From Candidatus Sulfotelmatobacter sp. (lineage in GTDB: Bacteria > Acidobacteriota > Terriglobia > Terriglobales > Acidobacteriaceae), in the NCBI GenBank assembly GCA_030049565.1, contig JASIKQ010000189.1:1-10960 (forward strand): DNA of 10,960 bases. The letters are read 5' to 3'. Within the stretch, counting starts at the first letter, position 1. The number at the start of each line of letters is the position of its first letter. Below, one piece after another: positions 1 through 8,100 of the stretch. The position numbers were made by a program, and so were the translations under genes. The notes under the pieces were generated by a model, which searched no databases, was not told where the DNA came from, and worked only from the letters and a program-made list of their open reading frames with translations.

Positions 1-2
1 GT

Positions 3-536
3 GTGGTGCGCGACCGCGACAAGGCGCAGCAGTTCGAGCAACTCGCCATGCCTCTGTTCGCGCCGCTGTACAACCTGGCGCAGTGGCTCACGCAGGACCG
101 CAGCGACGCCGAAGACCTAGTGCAGGAGACCTACGCCAAGGCCCTGAAGGGCTTCGATTCCTTCCAGCCGGGCACGAACTTTCGCGCCTGGATGTACCGC
201 ATTTTGCGTAACACGTTCCTCACTTCGCGGGCTGGGCTAAAGGCAGCAGTTTCGTTGGATGACGACGATGCACAGGTGTTTGCGCCGGCGACCGGCGTAA
301 CGCCCGAATCGTTGCTGCTGTCGCGTGCCGGTCACGAGATGATCCAGCGCGCGCTCCAGCAATTGCCCATCGCCTATCGCGAAATCATTCTGTTGTGCGA
401 TGTAGAAGAGATGAGCTATCGCGAGATCGCCGAGGCGCTCGCCATTCCCCTGGGCACGGTGATGTCGCGCCTGGCACGGGCGCGCAAGGCCATGCGTCAA
501 TTGCTGCAGCCGATGGTCACAGGAGCGCACTCATGA
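3..536 (+). CDS. ECF-family RNA polymerase sigma factor (5' end may lie outside the window)
   Basis: This protein should bind core RNA polymerase and direct it to a small set of promoters in response to an envelope or stress signal. Region 2 is visible at residues about 19-73, with the core-binding stretch DAEDLVQET (35-43) and FRAWMYRILRN (60-70). An acidic linker (SLDDDDAQ, 84-91) leads to region 4 at about 111-168, with the helix-turn-helix MSYREIAEALAIPLGTVMSR (137-156). The 177 aa length fits a complete ECF sigma factor of the RpoE-like type. The first codon shown is GTG at base 3, followed by another GTG. No ribosome-binding site can be seen because the window begins here, so the true start may be upstream. 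The stop overlaps the start of the next gene (ATGA), the usual arrangement for translational coupling to a cognate anti-sigma factor. Confidence 0.93.
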   Translation: MVRDRDKAQQFEQLAMPLFAPLYNLAQWLTQDRSDAEDLVQETYAKALKGFDSFQPGTNFRAWMYRILRNTFLTSRAGLKAAVSLDDDDAQVFAPATGVTPESLLLSRAGHEMIQRALQQLPIAYREIILLCDVEEMSYREIAEALAIPLGTVMSRLARARKAMRQLLQPMVTGAHS

Positions 537-1291
537 CGTGGGAGCAGTGGCACGGAAAAATCGATGCTTACGTGGATGCGGAGATGCCCGAGGTCGAGGC
601 GCGCGAACTGGAGGCTCATCTGCAAACCTGTGCCTCATGCTCGTCGGAGGCGCTGGCGCGTTTGGAGCTGAAGCGCAGCATCCATCTTGCGGGCCGGGCA
701 TTCACGCCGGAGGCGGATTTCCGCCGCCAGGTTCAGGCGAGCATCGCGCCGAAATCGGGGATCCGGATCCGCCTGTGGGTATTGGCTACCGGCTTCATCG
801 GCGTTGCCGTGCTGCTGATCGTCTTAGGTCCGCTGATGCTGCGGCGCGACGCGCAAGAACAGCGACTGCTGGGCGAACTGACCGACCTGCACGTGAGCAC
901 ATTGGCCAGCGCGAACCGGGTGGACGTGGTTTCGTCCGACCGGCACACGGTTAAGCCGTGGTTCCAGGGCAAGCTGCCCTTCACGTTCAACCTGCCCGAA
1001 CTGCAAGGCTCGGCCTTCGAACTCGTCGGCGGCAAGCTCACCTACCTTGACCAGGCGCCCGGCGCCGAGCTGCTCTTCAGCGTGCGGCAGCATTTGCTGT
1101 CGGTGTTTATCTTCAAGGATTCGCCCGAATTCGATCGCGAGATTCGCTCCGGCGAGCTGGTGCACAAGGTGTCCTTTAATGTCGAGTCGTGGACGCAAGG
1201 AGAACTGCGTTACTTTATCATCACGGACGCTAGTCGCGCCGATGTTGACGACCTGCGCGCCAGGTTTGTGGCTGCGGCGCAATCGAACTGA
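533..1291 (+). CDS. Membrane-bound zinc-finger anti-sigma factor
   Basis: This 252 aa protein is the likely partner that holds the preceding sigma factor inactive at the membrane. Its N-terminal cytoplasmic part carries the anti-sigma zinc-finger motif H29-x3-C33-x2-C36 (HLQTCASC). One transmembrane helix follows at about 81-103 (LWVLATGFIGVAVLLIVLGP), then a periplasmic domain of about 150 residues. That domain contains HTVKPWFQGKLPF and a later ELVGGKLTYLD stretch, which I recall from a recurrent family of transmembrane anti-sigma factors. ATG 533 was chosen because it overlaps the sigma stop and has AGGAG at 521-525, seven bases upstream. A longer open frame from 395 has no such support and runs through the sigma gene. 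The inducing signal is unknown; regulated proteolysis or a conformational change in the periplasmic domain would be typical release routes. Confidence 0.9.
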   Translation: MTWEQWHGKIDAYVDAEMPEVEARELEAHLQTCASCSSEALARLELKRSIHLAGRAFTPEADFRRQVQASIAPKSGIRIRLWVLATGFIGVAVLLIVLGPLMLRRDAQEQRLLGELTDLHVSTLASANRVDVVSSDRHTVKPWFQGKLPFTFNLPELQGSAFELVGGKLTYLDQAPGAELLFSVRQHLLSVFIFKDSPEFDREIRSGELVHKVSFNVESWTQGELRYFIITDASRADVDDLRARFVAAAQSN

Positions 1292-1376
1292 ACATGGGTC
1301 TGCGTGACGCACCAGCGTGTGCTTATTAGAATCCTCCCTCTTGGGTCGTTCGATCTTTACTACGGCTGAACTATCC

Positions 1377-1414
1377 ATCATCACCTCCAGCATGGCTACG
1401 CTTCGGGTGATGAT
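1377..1414. repeat. 9-bp perfect inverted repeat in convergent intergenic region
   Basis: ATCATCACC at 1377-1385 is the reverse complement of GGTGATGAT at 1406-1414, with a 20-base loop. It lies 85 bases past the anti-sigma stop, between two convergent genes. There is no T-run on either side, so it is a weak candidate for a bidirectional terminator. The rest of 1292-1547 shows no coding sequence that I can support. Confidence 0.3.
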
Positions 1415-1516
1415 CGCACTGACTTAGTTAGGATTACAGGCGGTGGGAATCGGACGCTTACGCAGCACCTGCTCCCGCAAATTTCCCTATGCGATCGAGG
1501 CGGACTCTGGATAATT

Positions 1517-1541
1517 CCGTTCTCCTTAGGTTCCAGAACGG
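1517..1541 (-). terminator. Stem-loop just past the end of the minus-strand operon
   Basis: CCGTTCT (1517-1523) pairs with AGAACGG (1535-1541) around an 11-base loop. It begins 6 bases beyond the stop of the Tat-exported glycosidase-like gene, where a terminator for the three-gene operon would be expected. The following minus-strand bases (AATTATCC) are AT-rich but not a proper T-run, so it may act only as a weak terminator or a 3'-end protector. Position is the best evidence. Confidence 0.4.
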
Positions 1542-1547
1542 TTGCGC

Positions 1548-3134
1548 TCAGATGCCATGATGGAGGTTGGCGCGCAAAGTGAGCGAGCTATCATCGTTCA
1601 ATTTCTGCTGACAGGCCCACCGTACCGGGTAGCGCATACCCTTGACTTCGATCTCTGCTCGAATTCTCAATCCCTGCCATTTCGTTCCTTTGGGCAGCAC
1701 GAATTGCGCCTGCCGGACCTTTCCGGGCAATGGATACCCCGGATCCAAACAGCCGCTCTTAAGCATTTTCCCGTCTTCACTTTCGACCGTCACTCGCAAC
1801 ACGCCTGGAACTCCCGAGATGCCGTCGTTGGCGACGCCGACGATCAGTCCAAGGTAACCTTCGTCCTCATAGCTCCAGATCAATGATGGTCTGACGCGGT
1901 ACCCGATCCGGCGATTGATGCGGTCAAACCACGTGGGGAAAGCATGGTAGCAGCTCACCAGATTTTGGGCGCTGATCGCGTGGAAGTTCCAAAGCGACCA
2001 GTAATTGGCCCCGACATCCATGACGTGCGTGATGATATTGTCCGACGCTGATACGCCTTCGTACAAAGCTTGCGGGTCCGGAGGTTTGCCCGGGACGCCT
2101 TGTTCGATCATCACAGCGATCCACGACGGACGGTTGCTGAGAGCTTCGATCTGCTCGTTCTCAATGAATATAGTGTCGCTGCGCATCCAGTTGTTGGTGC
2201 GAACTGTGCGGTCAAGAACTTCAGAATTGCCCACTCGGCTGTAGTCGGGTTGCGTGTTGGTCATCAACGGCGTTTTCGTAAAGTGCTCTAACTGAACTTC
2301 GAGCATGTTCATCCAGGTCCGTTCCGCGGTCTGGTAGTCAGGGAAAGGATTATTGAGGAAAGGCCAAGTGTGACCTTCACCCCAAAATCCATAGAGGAAC
2401 GTATCGATGAACTCAATTTCAGGACTGCCGTTGAATTCTGCCGCCAACAGACCGATCAACTCATTGAATGACTGTTGAAAAAAAGGATTGTCATACCGCG
2501 GCTGATAGCGTGAGTACGGGTTCCTCATGAATCTTGCCGCCGATGCGCTCGCTTCCTTGGGATCAGGAACCAGATCCACGGTCGGCACTTTGTCCAAAAT
2601 GAAATCTGGAAGCGCCGGTTGATGCCAATAGTCCGGAGCACTCATCTGAACGCGCATTCCGATGCGCTTGTTATTTCTCTTCGCCAAATCAAGAACCAGC
2701 TTCAGATAATCGGGGAATTCGAGGCGCCCAGCACGCGGCTGAATTTCCCGCCAGGTTGGGCGGACGTAAAGCTGCTGGCCCAGTGGCAACCGAACCAAGT
2801 CCTCAATTGCTTGGGGGATATTGTCCGACTTGATCTCATCCGTGCCCATGTCGGCCGTAATGTAGGTGACCAATCCCTTTCCATAGTTAGGCACTACATC
2901 TTCCGAGGGAGTTGTGGTCATGACAATTTCATCGGTCGGAATGGAGGCATCTGGAGGGTACTGAGGAAAAGGCCCTTGATTGAGGCGGTCCGTCACCGTG
3001 GGCCCAGAACCGAAGTCGTAGTGGTCCCAATTGTGTGCGCGGACTAATCCGTGTGCGTCGCTAGTTCCAAGCTCCGCAGCCGCTGCCAACGCGAGACTGC
3101 TCTTGAGAAAGTCTCTGCGGTGCATCGAGGTCAT
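1548..3134 (-). CDS. Tat-exported glycoside-hydrolase-like protein of uncharacterised family
   Basis: The 528 aa protein begins with a twin-arginine signal (HRRDFLK at residues 5-11, then an Ala/Leu-rich core to about 20), so it is probably exported folded. Residues about 90-400 look like a (beta/alpha)8 barrel: VRPTWREIQP, then a KRIGMRVQMSAPDYW strand, then EFIDTFLYGFWGEGH. In the last stretch Glu253 sits where acid/base glutamates of clan GH-A-like enzymes are often found, with Glu241 and Asp244 nearby. FIENEQIEAL holds Glu325 and Glu327, possible second carboxylates. The C-terminal 110 or so residues look like a beta-sandwich. The overall look recalls GH42/GH5-like or DUF4832-type proteins, but I cannot name the family or substrate. 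ATG 3134 is supported by GGAG at 3144-3141, six bases upstream; the internal ATG at 3125 lacks this. It is the last gene of the operon, 52 bases after its neighbour. Confidence 0.75.
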   Translation of the reverse strand: MTSMHRRDFLKSSLALAAAAELGTSDAHGLVRAHNWDHYDFGSGPTVTDRLNQGPFPQYPPDASIPTDEIVMTTTPSEDVVPNYGKGLVTYITADMGTDEIKSDNIPQAIEDLVRLPLGQQLYVRPTWREIQPRAGRLEFPDYLKLVLDLAKRNNKRIGMRVQMSAPDYWHQPALPDFILDKVPTVDLVPDPKEASASAARFMRNPYSRYQPRYDNPFFQQSFNELIGLLAAEFNGSPEIEFIDTFLYGFWGEGHTWPFLNNPFPDYQTAERTWMNMLEVQLEHFTKTPLMTNTQPDYSRVGNSEVLDRTVRTNNWMRSDTIFIENEQIEALSNRPSWIAVMIEQGVPGKPPDPQALYEGVSASDNIITHVMDVGANYWSLWNFHAISAQNLVSCYHAFPTWFDRINRRIGYRVRPSLIWSYEDEGYLGLIVGVANDGISGVPGVLRVTVESEDGKMLKSGCLDPGYPLPGKVRQAQFVLPKGTKWQGLRIRAEIEVKGMRYPVRWACQQKLNDDSSLTLRANLHHGI

Positions 3135-3186
3135 GCCTTACTCCGTTTTCGGTCTCGACAGAAAAACATGAACACCTCTCGGAACA

Positions 3187-5145
3187 TCATGGCTCATACC
3201 AAAAGACTGCGCCTTTCTCAATCGCGGGTAGCATGTAGCTGATCTTGCCCTCACCAGCAGTCCCATCGAGTAGCTGCACATCTCCAAGAAAGGGAAGAAA
3301 GAATCCATGTCCATGTTTGCCGGCCACCGTGACTTGAACTCCGGTTTGTGGTTTCTGAATCGGATTCACCCTGCTTTGCAGCCCAGCGAAGTTGGCAAAA
3401 AATACGTGGGGTTTTCCATTAACCTGTGCGATTGAGGTGGCCATCATAGGGGAGGCGACCACGCGAACTGGCGTTTCATATATCAGCTTCTCCAGAAATT
3501 CGTGCTCCTGGTCGGGGTTTGCTTCGGCTATATCTCTCTGGAGCACCGCGTAGTAATGCTTTCCCGGACACTTACTGAAGTGAATGACGCTTGGGGCTGG
3601 CTCGAGTTGAGTGGCATCTTCTCCCGTGATCACGAGCGTATTTCCGGCATTTACATAGTTGTGCAACCACGTCCTCTCGTCTTCGCTTATTACTCGCACG
3701 TCAGGGAGGATCAGTGTGCGTCCCTGAAATTCCGAAATCGTGCGCGGGGTGACGATTTGAAACTCCATGTGCTTCTGCATGAGCAGAATGAGAACTCCGC
3801 GGTAGGAAGGAATAAATTTATCTGCATAGTAATTTCGCGTCTGGGGAGAAAAATAAACGCCAATGGGAGCAAGCGGCGTCCGGGGCTGATAGAAGGTGTT
3901 TTCGTGAGCCTTGATCCATGCAAAAATTCTCTTCCGTGTGGCAGGGTCGTTCGACCCGGCCATCGAATGCCCAGGCGCGTCCCAGAAGTTTGATCCCGTC
4001 ATGATTTCCGAGACGGCCAGATTCATCATGGCCTCACGGCGATCCATGTTCTGGTCGCCATCCCACGAATAATTCAGGATCCAAGTCGCTTTCCCTTGCG
4101 CAAAGGCGCGAAACGAGTACATTCCCACCTGGTAGTTGAACCAATCCAGTGGAGTTCTGGACGATGCCATGTGGTCGCCTTCGCCGAATTCGTACTCATG
4201 AGCAATGGCATCGACCACGGGGTAGAGACTGTAGACATCGGCACCAACGCGCACCGCCTCTTCTTCGATGCCCGGATAAATTTCCGGAATCGTCTTGATG
4301 GCTGGATTCACCGACTTAGCGTTCCTGTCAATCTCCTGCAGGAAATCCGTGATAGTTCGAATTCTGAACTCCACCCACTTTCGAAAATTGGGTTGGGAAA
4401 AGTCGCCCAGCTTAAGGTCTTTTTTTGCATCCAGACCTGTTTCCTTCCGGAAGGCTGCAACCGTGTAGTCGTCAAAGCTCGCCCAGGTATCTTCCCAGCC
4501 TTCGAAGTGCGTCATCCAATAGGGGATGTCCACGTAGATGCCATCGATGCCAGTCGCGGCAATCTGCTTAACCCGTTCCATGTAAGTCGCGCGCCAAGCC
4601 GGAGCATAAGGACTGACCCACACATCCTCATCCCCTTTTGCGATCCAGAAGGCGGTGCCGCCCCCGAAAATTGCGGGTTCTCCGCTGATCTTCCTCTGCA
4701 GCCAATCGGGGTGTTCTTTGGCCAGCGTGTGCGGAGTTTTGTCGGCATTGGCAGTGATGCATTCCGTTCCGGCAATGTACACAAAGGCCCGATTGCCAAC
4801 AGCGTGTGCCTTGTCCGCAACTTCACGGATCGCCTGCAGCTTTTCTTTTGGATGGACGAAGCTTTCATAACGGCCGGGTATGTCATTGTCGACTTCGATG
4901 CCAAATACGCCGTCCGCTTGGGCGCTGTGAACAATCTGCTCCGCGTTGTCGCTCCGCAGTCCGTAGGCTCCGATACGAACGTAGTTGGTCCAATTCTGCT
5001 CCACGACGCCAGGGCTAGCTCGCAAGATCAACGAAAGGAACAGAACAATGGTTGCGCTGGCGATCGCATGGGTGGCCGGCGCACCCAAACAGCCGGGAGC
5101 AGCGGAACGCAGCCAGGATGACGCAAGGCGATGGTCTCGTATCAT
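3187..5145 (-). CDS. Exported glycosidase-like protein: TIM barrel plus glutamine-amidotransferase-like domain
   Basis: From ATG 5145 this is a 652 aa protein with a hydrophobic export signal at about residues 26-47 (IVLFLSLILRASPG). The first 400 residues read as a (beta/alpha)8 barrel of the hypothetical-glycosyl-hydrolase type (GHL6-like): VRIGAYGLRSDNAEQ near the start, then GIDGIYVDIPYW with Asp206, IPEIYPG with Glu288, and HEYEFGEGDH with Glu317/Glu319. These acidic residues are candidate catalytic or binding groups. Residues about 425-515 (PIGVYFSPQTRNYYAD to NAGNTLVITGED) resemble the amidotransferase-like trimerisation domain of GH42 beta-galactosidases. A small beta domain ends the protein. 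Activity is inferred, not known. The open frame runs upstream to 5355, but that part overlaps the receptor gene and lacks signal-peptide character. No clear ribosome-binding site precedes 5145, so translation may be coupled to the receptor gene, which ends 31 bases earlier. Confidence 0.75.
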   Translation of the reverse strand: MIRDHRLASSWLRSAAPGCLGAPATHAIASATIVLFLSLILRASPGVVEQNWTNYVRIGAYGLRSDNAEQIVHSAQADGVFGIEVDNDIPGRYESFVHPKEKLQAIREVADKAHAVGNRAFVYIAGTECITANADKTPHTLAKEHPDWLQRKISGEPAIFGGGTAFWIAKGDEDVWVSPYAPAWRATYMERVKQIAATGIDGIYVDIPYWMTHFEGWEDTWASFDDYTVAAFRKETGLDAKKDLKLGDFSQPNFRKWVEFRIRTITDFLQEIDRNAKSVNPAIKTIPEIYPGIEEEAVRVGADVYSLYPVVDAIAHEYEFGEGDHMASSRTPLDWFNYQVGMYSFRAFAQGKATWILNYSWDGDQNMDRREAMMNLAVSEIMTGSNFWDAPGHSMAGSNDPATRKRIFAWIKAHENTFYQPRTPLAPIGVYFSPQTRNYYADKFIPSYRGVLILLMQKHMEFQIVTPRTISEFQGRTLILPDVRVISEDERTWLHNYVNAGNTLVITGEDATQLEPAPSVIHFSKCPGKHYYAVLQRDIAEANPDQEHEFLEKLIYETPVRVVASPMMATSIAQVNGKPHVFFANFAGLQSRVNPIQKPQTGVQVTVAGKHGHGFFLPFLGDVQLLDGTAGEGKISYMLPAIEKGAVFWYEP

Positions 5146-5176
5146 TCGTTTTATCGTTTTATATGCGGCTCTTGGT

Positions 5177-8100
5177 TCAAAACTCAAATCGCAATCCGAA
5201 CTGGAAATATCGCGGGAGGTATCCCGCGGCATCAGACGTAATGGTTCCGAAGCCGCTTTCCTCGAAAGCCGTGTTCGGCGCTGCGAACCGCGGATGGTTG
5301 AAAAGGTTAAAGATCTCGGCCCGTACCTCCAGTTTTGTGCCCTCTTTGGGTACAAACGACTTCGAAAGATTGCTATCGATGTTGTGGATGCCGTTGACGC
5401 GCAAGCCAGGAAAGTAGCGTGGCGCGTTGCCCGGATTCTGGTCGCCCGGATCGGCGAAGCAGTTGCTATTGAAGAAAGAGAGGGGCGACGCAGATTCCCA
5501 ACTCAAGGCGACGTCCTTCATGCTATAGCCGGATTTAAGCTGGGAGCAGAGGACGTCGGGACGCTGGCTACCATTCGCAAGCCGCCCGAAGGAGTCGGAG
5601 ATCGCCATGGGCTGTCCCGACTGTTGTGTAATCATGGTGGCGATCGACCAGCCTCCGACGAAAGCGTCAAGTACGCGGTTCATATCTCCGCCGATGATTT
5701 CATTGCGGCCGACGGGCAGGTCCACAATTGCGGCGAGTGCGAGTCGCTGCGGCGTATCGTTGGCGCTGATGGCATGCTCCAGATTCAGACGGTCGAGTTG
5801 CTGCGGGACACCGGCTGCCAGCGAGCCCACAAAATTGTTCCGGCCCGCCGAGGAGTCGTCGGTCGACTTTGACACGGTGTAACTGCCCTCGAAGCTGACG
5901 TGATGCGTAGTGCGCTTCTGGAAGCGAATCTGCATCGCGTTGTACCAGGAATTGGCTTCCTCGAGCATCAGGCCTTCGAAGTCTCCGGTGAATTGCGGAT
6001 AGGGATTGAGCAGATACCCCAATGGGATCGTCGGAGTGGTGTAGAGCGCATCGGGCTGGTTGAAGCATGGGGAGGAGGGAGTGGGCGTACAAGGCGTGGT
6101 GAACATACCGTAGAACGGATTGCTCACCAGCGTCTGAAGAAAGTTGCTCACGCAACTATCTGCCGAACAAGTCGGGTCGGTGGGAGTCACGGCGGCGGAA
6201 ATCTTCGCGAGCGATGACGATGAGATGAAATCCCGGTTGTTCGTCCCAGACCAGGGCAGATGCGTACTCCGGTTGGCGACGTAATCCACGCCGATGACGA
6301 TCTGGCTAGGCAACTCCCGTTGGATGCCCAGGTTCCACTGGTAAATATCAGCGTCTCGAGCGGCGGTCGTGCCCAGATCGTTGTTGTTGGGGTATCCCCA
6401 ATTCGCCAGCGCCCCGTACTGTGTTCCCTGAGGAGGGGTCAGCCCACTCGGAAACGGATTTTCCATAGTCGCGTATTGAGTCGCAAAATTATTCTGAGTA
6501 AAGAACATCGTGGCGGTTTCGCGGAACGCCGTCCCGGGATACTGGTAATTTGTGGCCGGGCTCATTCCGAAATACACGCCGGCCCCGCCGCGCACCACCG
6601 TCTTCAAATCTATCGCGTAGGCAAAGCCCAATCTCGGTCCAATGTCGTTACGGTACGTCGGAACGCTCCTCATGCTGGAGGTTGGGAATAGCGTAGTGCC
6701 CAGCACCTGCTCCGAGGCTGGGAGATTTAGCCCGAGCGACTGCATTGCCCCCTGCGCACTCATCGTCCCCGGCGGGGCATTCGCGAGGACGTTGCTCAGG
6801 TTGATGCTGACGCCGGTGCCAGCTGTGAAATTACTGAATTCGATTCGGTTGTAGCGCTCATTGTAAGGCGTGCTCCACTCATAGCGAAGGCCGAGGTTAA
6901 GGGTTAGTTTTCGATTGACCTTCCAGTCGTCCTGGACGTAGAACCCGGTCTCTTTTGATTTATTGGCTACGGAGGGATAGATGATGAGCGCGGTCGGTTC
7001 GCTGGGGAAGGGGTTGATATTGTCAGCGTAACCAAAAAGAAGACTGGCAAATGGGTTGCCGGTCAGGTTGCCATTGGCATCGGTCTCGCTGTTTGGGGTC
7101 GGCGAAGTGACGTAATCGGTAAAGTTGAAGACCCCGGTGGGGCCCGGCGGCTGGAAAAAATTGTTGTAAAAAAGTCGTTGCTCCCCGCCGAATTTGAGCA
7201 AATGAGAGCCCCTCGACACCACCAGCTGAGACGAATAACTGTACAGAGTGTGCGCGAAAGTGGTGTTGATGCAGCACTGGTCGAAGAGATCGGCAGTCGT
7301 CGAGGCATTCGAGGCGAGGGCCGCTCCCGACATGTAGAACGAGGGCATCCGGTCCACTCCATTGGATTCCTCGTACAGCGGCGATAATTGCGGAAGACCA
7401 GCCGCCTGTTGTGCGGCATTGAAACTGGAAATCGTGGGAATGTTGGACGTCTCCACTTCGTGGACGCGGTCCACAGAGAAGTGAGCCGTCCAGATAATTC
7501 GTGGATTTAGCGTCCAGCTATATTCGAGCGAACCGTTCTGCGCGGTTGTAGGAGTGCCTGCGATTCCGTCTCCGGTTCCGTTATTGTCGAAGGCGTCTCC
7601 CAGAATCTCCGGAGTGTAGTAATTCGATACCCCACGGCTGTAGCGGCCGCTGGCGTGCTGCTTGTTGTTGATCTGGTGATCCAGTTTGATGTCGAACTGG
7701 TAGTCGGGCGTCTCCGCTGTGCCGCTGAACAGAAAATTGTTAAATTCTCCGGGCGCATTGGGTTTGGGGTAGAGATTGAGAATCGCCCGCCCGATCGGGT
7801 CAACTTCGCTCGCAGGGATGATACTTCCCGGAACCTGTGGGCGGCACAGACCTGAGCCGGGAGGAGGACAGTTAACCAGAGGCTGCTTTGGGTCGTAAAT
7901 GTTGGTCGCGGTCGCCGAGAAATCGGGGTTTAGCTCTCGCTCCGCAATGGTGGGCACAGTGGCCACATTGTTAAATCCCAAGGAAGCGCTGACTTTTTCG
8001 AAATCGACGAAGAAAAACGTCCGGTCCTTCCGGATCGGCCCGCCGAGAGAGAACCCGCCCTGGTCGCGGCGGCCATTGGGTTTGGGATTTGGTTCAGGGT

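Noticed and set aside
3..1291. Idea that the sigma/anti-sigma pair controls the receptor operon, as in FecI/FecR-type systems
   Set aside because: The pair is convergent with the operon, lies at its far end, and the receptor has no visible N-terminal signalling domain; proximity alone is not enough.
824..1393. Minus-strand open frame of 189 codons opposite the anti-sigma gene
   Set aside because: The opposite strand encodes a clear zinc-finger anti-sigma factor with a membrane helix; the antisense protein has no domain character.
1431..1451. GGATTACAGGCGGTGGG-like string resembling part of a primate Alu element
   Set aside because: Only a short match; the surrounding sequence is unlike Alu and is bacterial intergenic DNA, so it is coincidence.
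4096..5872. Long plus-strand open frames (4096-5121 and 4985-5872) opposite the enzyme and receptor genes
   Set aside because: They lie antisense to genes with strong protein signatures, lack ribosome-binding sites and recognisable domains, and fit the chance open frames expected opposite GC-rich coding DNA.
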